From Porphyromonadaceae bacterium (GTDB lineage: Bacteria; Bacteroidota; Bacteroidia; Bacteroidales; Dysgonomonadaceae): a stretch of 11,094 nt of DNA. The notes under the pieces were generated by a model. The model worked only from the letters and a program-made list of their open reading frames with translations, made no database searches and was not told where the DNA came from. The number at the start of each line of letters is the position of its first letter. The stretch's first letter is position 1. This document shows, piece after piece, positions 1 through 6,102 of the stretch. Position numbers and translations under genes: made by a program. The stretch lies in assembly GCA_022840285.1 (NCBI GenBank), contig JALHIE010000010.1:1-11094 (forward strand). The letters are read 5' to 3'.

Positions 1-2
1 CA

Positions 3-833
3 ATAGAGTTTGCCCGTAACAACAGGCATGTACCGTTCAGTGCATTTAAAATAACCGGTGTCGGACGGTTCGACCTGCTTGCCAAAGTGAGTGAAAAAGT
101 GCAGCTTTCTGAGGAGGAGTCGAAAGAATACAGAAGGGTTTACGACCGTGTGGAGTCAATTTTTAAACGGGGTTACGAACTGGGTGTTCCTGTACTTATC
201 GACGCGGAACACACTTGGATTCAACCCGTTTTGGACGACCTGGTGCTGGAAATGATGGAAAGGTACAACAAGGATGCGGCCATCGTACAAAATACCTATC
301 AGATGTACCGTCACGATGCCATTAACCGGTTAAAGGAGCACCACCGGATTGCCTTGGATAAGGGAGTGAAGTTTGGGCTTAAGATTGTACGGGGGGCGTA
401 TATGGAGATTGAGCGTGCGCGTGCTGCTGAAATGGGTTATCTGTCACCCATTCAGCCTGATAAGATAGCTACTGACCACGATTTCAATGAAGTTATCCGT
501 TATTTCATGGACCACATCGATACCATCCATTTTATGGTAGCCACCCATAACGAAGTGAGCTCACAACTGCTGGCGCACTTAATTGATGAACGCGGCCTGC
601 CTCATGATCATCCGCATATTTATTTTTCGCAACTCTACGGCATGAGTGATCACATTACCTTTAACCTGGCTGAAAAGGGTTACAATGTCGTAAAATATGT
701 GCCTTACGGTGAAGTGAAAACAATGATGCCTTATCTTTTCCGCAGGGCCGAGGAAAACACATCGGTAAAAGGACAATCGAGCCGTGAACTGAAGCTCATC
801 GAGAAAGAAATCAGAAGAAGAAAGAGGGAGTGA
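3..833 (+). CDS. Proline dehydrogenase, C-terminal part (5' end outside window)
   Basis: Oxidises L-proline to delta-1-pyrroline-5-carboxylate using FAD and passes electrons to the quinone pool; first step of proline breakdown to glutamate. The frame is open from base 3, so 276 residues are visible and roughly the first 110 of a typical ~390-residue Bacteroidota protein are missing. The GTG at 87 is internal, because the 28 codons before it also fit the family. Visible motifs of the PRODH beta/alpha barrel (numbered from base 3): DAEHTWIQ at 67-74, KIVRGAYMEIE at 127-137, VATHNE at 179-184, SQLYGMSD at 209-216, YVPYGEV at 232-238 and PYLFRRAEEN at 243-252; the paired Arg there bind the proline carboxylate in the family. 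It ends in a basic tail with no P5C dehydrogenase domain, so it is a stand-alone enzyme, not PutA. Its stop lies one base from the convergent sucB stop, with no terminator between them. Its product feeds 2-oxoglutarate, the substrate of the neighbouring enzymes. Confidence 0.93.
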   Translation: MEFARNNRHVPFSAFKITGVGRFDLLAKVSEKVQLSEEESKEYRRVYDRVESIFKRGYELGVPVLIDAEHTWIQPVLDDLVLEMMERYNKDAAIVQNTYQMYRHDAINRLKEHHRIALDKGVKFGLKIVRGAYMEIERARAAEMGYLSPIQPDKIATDHDFNEVIRYFMDHIDTIHFMVATHNEVSSQLLAHLIDERGLPHDHPHIYFSQLYGMSDHITFNLAEKGYNVVKYVPYGEVKTMMPYLFRRAEENTSVKGQSSRELKLIEKEIRRRKRE

Positions 834-834
834 C

Positions 835-2106
835 TTACAGTTCCAGCAACTCTTTTTCCCCGCTGCTTTTCCCGAAGAGCATGTCGGTCGGATTTTCGAG
901 CAGCTGCTTGACCCGCACCAGGAAACCCACCGACTCGCGACCGTCAATCACACGATGGTCGTAAGACAGCGCCACGTACATCATCGGTCGTACTGTAATC
1001 TGTCCTTCGACCACCACCGGCCGGTCTAAAATATTGTGCATTCCCAGAATGGCAGATTGAGGGGGATTAATGATCGGTGTAGACATCATCGATCCGAAAA
1101 TTCCGCCGTTAGTTATTGTGAACGTTCCACCCGTCATTTCGGGGATAGACAACTTCCCCTTGCGGGCTTTATCGGCAACTTCGGCAATGGCTTTTTCAAT
1201 CTCTGCCAACCCCATGCTTTCCACGTTCCGGATAACGGGGACCATCAATCCCTTGGGTGTACTTACCGCTACCGAAATATCCGCATAGTCGTACGTGGTC
1301 ATGTTCTCACCTTCCATCATCGAGTTTACGCTCGGGAATTCCTGCAGTGCGATGGAACTGGCTTTCAGGAAAAACGACATCATACCCAGTTTAACTCCGT
1401 GCCTTTCAACAAATTTGTCCTGATTTTTTCTTCGTAAATCCATTATCGGCTTCATGTTTACTTCGTTGAATGTAGTAAGCATGGCTGTTTCGTTTTTTAC
1501 GGAAACAAGGCGTTCACTCAGTTTCCGACGCAACGAACTCATCCGGTCAGTTTTGGATTCACGGCTTGCTGGTTTTTTTAATCCGGTTGCAGAACTTACG
1601 CCGTTTGCTGCCAGTACTGCTTCCACGTCGGAGCGTTTCAGCCGACGGAGGCCGCTTATAACCTCTTCCAGCGACAGGTCGTTTTCTTCCATTACCCGTT
1701 TGGCGAGTGGAGTAACTTTTATGTTTCCGTACTCATCCGGTGTGGTTTTTGTTTCCGTTTTCGAGGCTTCTGCTTTGACCGGTATGGTGCTTGTTTCCTC
1801 CTTTTCTCCGGCTGCCGGAGCCGCTGCCTGTTTTTTCTCCCCTACTTCCGCAACTTCTTCGGGCTGAACGGACGTATCAATGGTACATGCCACAGTTCCC
1901 ACCTCCAGGCTATCGCCCTCCGAAGCTTTCAACGATACTTTTCCCGATTCGTCGGCAACCAATGTCAGTGTTGCCTTTTCTGATTCCAACTCGGCGATTT
2001 CCGTGTCTTTCTTTACTACTGCTCCGTCTGCAACGAGCCATTTATAAAGCTCGACGTGCGTTATCGATTCTCCGGGGCTGGGTACCCTTATTTCTACTAT
2101 TGCCAT
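835..2106 (-). CDS. sucB: 2-oxoglutarate dehydrogenase E2 (dihydrolipoyl succinyltransferase)
   Basis: Transfers the succinyl group from E1-bound ThDP via a lipoyl arm to CoA, forming succinyl-CoA; core of the 2-oxoglutarate dehydrogenase complex. 423 residues with the usual three parts. The N-terminal lipoyl domain (about 1-78) has the lipoylated Lys44 in the motif ELESEKATL. An Ala/Glu/Lys-rich flexible linker follows (about 80-125), then a peripheral-subunit-binding domain (about 128-166, starting KVTPLAKRVMEEN). The catalytic domain (about 185-423) ends with SYDHRVIDGRE, containing the active-site His384 and Asp388. The binding domain lacks the usual GTGxxGRI loop and has a shorter SGLRRLKRSDV instead. 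Length and frame are intact, unlike sucA 78 bases upstream. The 2-oxoglutarate specificity is inferred from adjacent sucA; the E2 sequence alone does not fully exclude other 2-oxoacid complexes. E3 (lpd) is not in the window. Confidence 0.92.
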   Translation of the reverse strand: MAIVEIRVPSPGESITHVELYKWLVADGAVVKKDTEIAELESEKATLTLVADESGKVSLKASEGDSLEVGTVACTIDTSVQPEEVAEVGEKKQAAAPAAGEKEETSTIPVKAEASKTETKTTPDEYGNIKVTPLAKRVMEENDLSLEEVISGLRRLKRSDVEAVLAANGVSSATGLKKPASRESKTDRMSSLRRKLSERLVSVKNETAMLTTFNEVNMKPIMDLRRKNQDKFVERHGVKLGMMSFFLKASSIALQEFPSVNSMMEGENMTTYDYADISVAVSTPKGLMVPVIRNVESMGLAEIEKAIAEVADKARKGKLSIPEMTGGTFTITNGGIFGSMMSTPIINPPQSAILGMHNILDRPVVVEGQITVRPMMYVALSYDHRVIDGRESVGFLVRVKQLLENPTDMLFGKSSGEKELLEL

Positions 2107-2110
2107 AACA

Positions 2111-2131
2111 ATTTACGATTTACAATTTACG
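2111..2131 (-). repeat. Three tandem 7-bp units just upstream of sucB
   Basis: Three head-to-tail copies of the heptamer ATTTACG/ATTTACA (plus strand) lie 4 bases upstream of the sucB start codon, in the sucA-sucB gap. On the coding strand they read CGTAAAT TGTAAAT CGTAAAT. The outer copies are identical and the middle one differs at its last base. Function unknown. A similar heptamer tandem sits upstream of murA (9433-9446). Confidence 0.75.
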
Positions 2132-2184
2132 GTTTGGAACGTCAGATTCCGTTATCTTTCGGCGAAGTGTTCTGAAGTCCCTTT

Positions 2185-3129
2185 CTATTTTATTGCTTCC
2201 TTGATGATCTCTGCCTGATGCATCTTGTGTAAAGCCGTTAAGCCTTCTGCTGTTACACCGCTTGAGGGACGGCTGATGATTTGCAGGTTGCCGTCGCCGA
2301 TCCAGTGTTTAACAAACATTGCAGCACCCATGTTCTGCGGTTCTTCCTGCACCCAGACAAGCTTTGTATCTTTGCTGTAACTTTTCAGGACCTCCTTGAG
2401 TTGTTTTTTAGGGAACGGATAGAGCTGCTCGATGCGAACAATGGAGAGATGCTCCGCATTGGCTTCTTTGCGTGCGGCATCCAGTTCGTAATAGATTTTA
2501 CCTGAACACAACAGGAGTTTGGTTACTTTAGACAAGGATTTTACGTTGTCGTCGGCAATTATTTCCTGGAAATGTCCCTCGGTAAAGTCAGCGATCGTTG
2601 AGGTGCAATCGGGATGACGCAGCAAACTCTTCGGCGTAAACGCGATCAACGGAATCCGGATATTGCGGTGCAATTGTCGACGGATGGCATGGAAATGATT
2701 CGCCGGTGTCGTGGGGTTAACCACTTGCATGTTAAAGTTAGCGCACAGGCTAAGGAAACGTTCTATTCTTCCACTCGAATGCTCAGCTCCCTGTCCTTCG
2801 TATCCGTGCGGCAGAAACATTACCAAACCCGACTTTACGCCCCATTTTTCCTGGGCGGCAGAAATATATTGGTCCACGATTACCTGTCCCACGTTGAAAA
2901 AGTCCCCGAACTGAGCTTCCCAGATGGTTAACCCGAAAGGGTTGGCGAGTGAATACCCGTACTCAAACCCCAGCACTCCGTATTCGTTGAGCGGTGAGTT
3001 GTAGACACGCACCATGGCGTGCTCACCCCCTAAGTTCTTCAGCGGGAAATATTTTTCTTCACCGTCTTCGGTTATGATTTCAGCATGACGGTGCGAGAAA
3101 GTTCCCCGCTCGGAATCCTGTCCGCTCAA
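2185..3129 (-). CDS. sucA: SucA C-terminal fragment
   Basis: Third reading frame of the broken E1o gene, carrying most of the transketolase-like pyrimidine domain and the C-terminal domain. It has SGQDSERGTFSHRHA, YNSPLNEYGVLGFEYGYS (whose Glu corresponds by position to the ThDP-activating Glu), WEAQFGDF, LPHGYEGQGAEHSS, SPKSLLRHP, VRIEQLYPFP and WVQEEPQNMG. The frame is homologous a few codons further upstream (YPVRLSG, to about base 3144), so the TTG at 3129 is not a natural start. The C-terminus is complete (EAIK, then TAG), 78 bases before sucB. Confidence 0.78.
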   Translation of the reverse strand: MSGQDSERGTFSHRHAEIITEDGEEKYFPLKNLGGEHAMVRVYNSPLNEYGVLGFEYGYSLANPFGLTIWEAQFGDFFNVGQVIVDQYISAAQEKWGVKSGLVMFLPHGYEGQGAEHSSGRIERFLSLCANFNMQVVNPTTPANHFHAIRRQLHRNIRIPLIAFTPKSLLRHPDCTSTIADFTEGHFQEIIADDNVKSLSKVTKLLLCSGKIYYELDAARKEANAEHLSIVRIEQLYPFPKKQLKEVLKSYSKDTKLVWVQEEPQNMGAAMFVKHWIGDGNLQIISRPSSGVTAEGLTALHKMHQAEIIKEAIK

Positions 3130-3934
3130 CCGAACGGGATAATTTTCCGGCTCTTTGCGAAAACAGCCGGACGGTTTTGTTGTAAAAATGCTTGTCCTTA
3201 GGCAATGACGTTATCCTTTCTGCCAATTCCAGAAACATCTCTTTTGATATCTTGGTATTGGCGACGGTTTCGAAATCTTCTGCCTTGGGAAACCTTATGT
3301 CCTTGTATTGCTCTTCAAGAAAAAGTTGGATATTCAATTGCGTACTTTTGTTAGCCGTTTCGTATGCCTGATCCAACACCTTATGGAAGTCTGCTACCCG
3401 GGTTTCGTATTCCTGTTGGGTGAGTACTCCCTGGCTGATGAGTTTCTCGGCATAAATTTCACGTGGATTTTTATGTTTGGCAATGATATCGTACAACTTG
3501 GGTTGCGTAAAGCGGGGTTCGTCACCTTCGTTGTGCCCGTATTTCCGGTACGAGAGCAGATCGATAAACACATCGATATTGAATTTTTGACGGAACTCCA
3601 GCGCCAGCTTTGCAACAAAAACCATAGCCTCCACGTCGTCTCCGTTTACATGAAAAACGGGCGACTGGGTTACTTTGGCAACGTCGGTACAGTAGGTGCT
3701 GGACCGTCCCTGCAGGTAGTTGGTGGTGAACCCCACCTGGTTGTTTATCACAATATGGATGGTCCCGCCCGTTTTGTATCCGTCCAGTTTTGAGAACTGA
3801 ATAGTCTCGTAAACAACCCCTTGCCCGGCAATGGCGGCATCACCGTGTATCAAAATGGGCAACACCTGATTGTATTGAAAATCATGTTCCTGTTCTAACT
3901 TGGCTTTGGCAATTCCTTCCACCACAGGTCCCAC
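3080..3934 (-). CDS. sucA: SucA middle fragment
   Basis: Second reading frame of the broken E1o gene. Homology in this frame begins at about base 3970 (VSLAPNPSHLEAVGPVVEG), upstream of the first possible start (GTG at 3934). The fragment carries the ThDP/Mg-binding region: GDAAIAGQGVVYE, VINNQVGFTTNY, SSTYCTDVAKV, HVNGDDVEA and YGHNEGDEPRFTQP. Homology ends near SQRA at about base 3155; the last residues to the stop at 3080 are out-of-frame. It is unlikely to be translated as a protein of its own. Confidence 0.75.
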   Translation of the reverse strand: MGPVVEGIAKAKLEQEHDFQYNQVLPILIHGDAAIAGQGVVYETIQFSKLDGYKTGGTIHIVINNQVGFTTNYLQGRSSTYCTDVAKVTQSPVFHVNGDDVEAMVFVAKLALEFRQKFNIDVFIDLLSYRKYGHNEGDEPRFTQPKLYDIIAKHKNPREIYAEKLISQGVLTQQEYETRVADFHKVLDQAYETANKSTQLNIQLFLEEQYKDIRFPKAEDFETVANTKISKEMFLELAERITSLPKDKHFYNKTVRLFSQRAGKLSRSVERTGFRAGNFLAPSC

Positions 3935-4815
3935 TGCTTCCAGGTGCGAGGGGTTGGGCGCCAGGCTGACGGAAATGTGTTGTTATACCCCAGGTGATAT
4001 TTTACGTCGCCGTACTTTATCTCTTCTTCGTAGTTTTCGGCTGTAAACCCGCGGAACACCTGAGCATAAGGTTTTTTCATGATGTTCGTCAGTACGTTGA
4101 GTCTCCCCCGGTGTGCCATTCCTATTACGATATCGTTGACGTCGTATGCCCCTCCGTGAGAAACGATGGCGTCCAAGGCAGGAATAATGGCTTCCGATCC
4201 TTCCAGCGAAAACCTTTTTTGCCCTACGTACTTTCTGTGCATAAAATCTTCAAATCCAGATGCTTCGATCAGGCTGTTGAGAATGTGCAGCTTTTTGTCG
4301 TTGGGAAGAGTTTCCTGATTTCTGCTGCTTTCCATTTTTTGCTGCAACCATTGCACGATTTCCGGTTTCGTCATGTAACGGTATTCCACGCCGATGGATT
4401 TGCAGTAGGTCTCACTCAAGTGTTCGACAATTTCTCTCAAGGTTGCTCTGCCTATTCCGATCTCTTTCCCGGCTTCAAATTCCTTGTCCAGGTCACTTTC
4501 GGAAAGATTGAAATTATCCAGATCGAGTGTAGGCGAATATTGCCGGCGCGAACGGACCGGATTGGTTTTGGTAAACAGGTGTCCCCTGCGCCTGTATCCT
4601 GTGATGAGGTTCGTTACGGAAATTTCTCCGGTGGAGACTCCGGCATCTCCCTTGATTTCCTGTGGTCTGGTAGGGAAATACCTGGTGGCTAAATCAAAAC
4701 CCTGAAAGAAAAAACGGAAGCTCTCATCGACACTTTCCGGATTTTCCATATACTGTTTATACAATTCTTCTATGGTTCCTATATCCATAAAATTTAACTC
4801 TTTGCGGGTATCCAT
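3895..4815 (-). CDS. sucA: SucA N-terminal fragment
   Basis: 306-codon reading frame holding the N-terminal third of E1o. It contains the short E2-binding-type start (IEELYKQYMENPESVDESF), the LDKEFEAGKEIGIG and TLREI blocks, the GMAHRGRLNVL motif with active-site His235, and VKYHLGY with His274. Homology stops at Phe281 (bases 3973-3975); the last 25 residues, rich in Trp and Pro, are out-of-frame read-through. ATG at 4815 was chosen; Met10 at 4788 is an alternative. There is no clear Shine-Dalgarno, as is usual in this phylum. Part of the broken sucA. Confidence 0.8.
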   Translation of the reverse strand: MDTRKELNFMDIGTIEELYKQYMENPESVDESFRFFFQGFDLATRYFPTRPQEIKGDAGVSTGEISVTNLITGYRRRGHLFTKTNPVRSRRQYSPTLDLDNFNLSESDLDKEFEAGKEIGIGRATLREIVEHLSETYCKSIGVEYRYMTKPEIVQWLQQKMESSRNQETLPNDKKLHILNSLIEASGFEDFMHRKYVGQKRFSLEGSEAIIPALDAIVSHGGAYDVNDIVIGMAHRGRLNVLTNIMKKPYAQVFRGFTAENYEEEIKYGDVKYHLGYNNTFPSAWRPTPRTWKQWDLWWKELPKPS

Positions 4816-4848
4816 CGGTCAGTTGTTGTAGTTAATTTATTCAAACTG

Positions 4849-4882
4849 TAAAGATGATGATTTTGTTCACGCTTTACAACAA
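4849..4882 (-). promoter_or_regulatory. Candidate Bacteroidota promoter for sucAB
   Basis: On the minus strand a TTGTTG (4877-4882) stands 20 bases before CATCTTTA (4849-4856), resembling the -33 TTG and -7 TAnnTTTG elements of the Bacteroidota housekeeping sigma factor. The expected transcript start is about 25-30 bases before the sucA ATG. The -7 box is degenerate, so this is tentative. Confidence 0.35.
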
Positions 4883-4988
4883 TTTTGTTTGGAAAAGCGG
4901 TTTAAGTCAATCCGGATTGTGCAAAACGCTACCCTTGCTTGCGGTTGATATGCTGTGATAAATTTTCTATCGGCGTGAAAAGGTCTTA

Positions 4989-5029
4989 AATAAATGGGGC
5001 AATCTCAAAAAGAGATTGCCCCATTTATT
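4989..5029 (-). terminator. Rho-independent terminator of korAB
   Basis: Perfect 18-bp inverted repeat (4989-5006 paired with 5012-5029) around a 5-base loop (AAAAA on the plus strand). It has a GC-rich core (GGGGCAATCTC) and an AT-rich base that supplies the U-rich tail in the leftward transcript. It lies 22 bases past the korB stop and before the candidate sucA promoter, so it should separate the korAB transcript from sucAB. Confidence 0.82.
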
Positions 5030-5050
5030 CTACAACGCTCTTTTGCTCCG

Positions 5051-6091
5051 TTATTTCATTTCCCAGATATGGGAAGAGCTCATCAGAAAATCGGTAAATG
5101 ACTTTTTGGCAGCTTTCTTCTGCACTTCGGCAATCTGATTCTCGTATTCGGCTTCGTATGATGGCGAATCCACTGAGCGGATAACACCCAGGGCCACCGG
5201 AAGATCATTGTCGTAACCCATCAGGCTGAGTTTGATGTGTAATGCGTTGTCTGTTGTGGAGGTATCGTGAACCAGGATATCGTCCATTGTATATCCCTCT
5301 TCGCCGATGGTAACAGCTTTTAAGTTCCATCCATCCAGGACAATTCCCCGGTTGTTCTCGAGTCCGAAAATCATTTTTTCGCCGTGTTTCAGCATAATTG
5401 TCTTTTCGGCTTTCCACGCGCGATCAGCAATCTTATTGTGAATACCGTCGTTAAAAATGATGCAGTTCTGCAATACTTCCACCACCGACGTCCCTTTGTG
5501 TCTGGCCGCGGCTACCATTATCTCGGTAGTGTTCTTCATATCCACGTCAATGGCTCTGGCGAAGAATGTCCCTCTTGCTCCGAAGCAAAGTTCCGATGGG
5601 CGGAAAGGATCTTCCACCGTTCCGTAAGGCGATGATTTGGAAACAAATCCACGATCGGAGGTGGGGGAGTACTGTCCTTTGGTAAGCCCGTAAATCTTGT
5701 TGTTAAACAAGATGATGTTGATGTCTACATTTCTCCGGACGGTGTGGATAAAATGGTTCCCGCCGATTGCCAGTGAATCGCCGTCGCCGGTTGCCACCCA
5801 TACATTCAGGTTGGGGTTGGATACTTTCACTCCGGTGGCGATGGCTGCAGCCCGGCCGTGGATGCCGTGAAATCCGTACGTGTTCATGTAGTAGGGCAAA
5901 CGCGATGAACAACCAATCCCCGAGACCACCACCGTCTCGTGCGGATGGATATTCAGTTCTGCCATGGCTTTATGCACACAGCTTAAAATAGCGAAGTCCC
6001 CGCACCCCGGGCACCAACGTACATTTACTTCACTCTTGTAATCTTTTTGGGTATATTTTGCTTGTATTTTTTCTGCTGTTGCTGTTTCCAT
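5051..6091 (-). CDS. korB: 2-oxoglutarate:ferredoxin oxidoreductase, beta (ThDP) subunit
   Basis: Catalytic subunit that, with KorA, interconverts 2-oxoglutarate + CoA and succinyl-CoA + CO2 with ferredoxin as electron carrier. 346 residues. Likely [4Fe-4S] ligands are Cys27 and Cys30 in WCPGCGDF, Cys61 in GIGCSSR and Cys210 in LQNCIIFND, the pattern of two-subunit 2-oxoacid:ferredoxin oxidoreductases. The ThDP/Mg motif is GDGDSLAIGGNH (102-113) followed by NNKIYGLTKGQ (130-140). The length is normal. It starts 11 bases after the korA stop and is clearly co-transcribed; a hairpin terminator follows its stop. No KorC/KorD subunit genes flank it, so this is the KorAB form. Preference for 2-oxoglutarate over other 2-oxoacids is inferred from family resemblance and context. 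Confidence 0.93.
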   Translation of the reverse strand: METATAEKIQAKYTQKDYKSEVNVRWCPGCGDFAILSCVHKAMAELNIHPHETVVVSGIGCSSRLPYYMNTYGFHGIHGRAAAIATGVKVSNPNLNVWVATGDGDSLAIGGNHFIHTVRRNVDINIILFNNKIYGLTKGQYSPTSDRGFVSKSSPYGTVEDPFRPSELCFGARGTFFARAIDVDMKNTTEIMVAAARHKGTSVVEVLQNCIIFNDGIHNKIADRAWKAEKTIMLKHGEKMIFGLENNRGIVLDGWNLKAVTIGEEGYTMDDILVHDTSTTDNALHIKLSLMGYDNDLPVALGVIRSVDSPSYEAEYENQIAEVQKKAAKKSFTDFLMSSSHIWEMK

Positions 6092-6102
6092 ACGTTTAAT
6101 TG

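Larger units (their letters stand above)
2185..4815 (-). pseudogene. sucA: 2-oxoglutarate dehydrogenase E1, disrupted by two frame-changing deletions
   Basis: ThDP-dependent decarboxylase (E1o) of the 2-oxoglutarate dehydrogenase complex; it should load succinyl onto the lipoyl arm of SucB. All major blocks are present in order but in three reading frames. Break 1 is at about 3970/3971: the protein follows the family to GDVKYHLGYNNTF and resumes in another frame as VSLAPNPSHLEAV. About 8 residues that E. coli SucA has between these blocks are absent, consistent with a deletion of about 22 bp. Break 2 is at about 3141-3158: KTVRLFSQRA is followed in a third frame by PVRLSGQDSERG. The segment corresponding to E. 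coli DWGGAENLAYATLVDEG is missing (about 20-27 residues). The remaining 2631 bases equal about 877 codons, against about 900-930 residues in the family, in line with this loss. Known active-site residues survive (His235 in MAHRGRL, His274 in VKYHLGY, Glu in NSPLNEYGVLGFEYG). As written it cannot yield one functional chain. An assembly error is the alternative. Confidence 0.85.

Noticed and set aside
3080..3985. Programmed ribosomal frameshifting to make one SucA chain
   Set aside because: No slippery heptamer or downstream stimulatory structure is seen at either junction, and both junctions lack conserved residues, which frameshifting would not explain.
3994..4692. Long plus-strand open frame (232 codons) opposite sucA
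   Set aside because: Its translation has no recognisable family and it mirrors the well-supported minus-strand coding frame; it is an antisense shadow.
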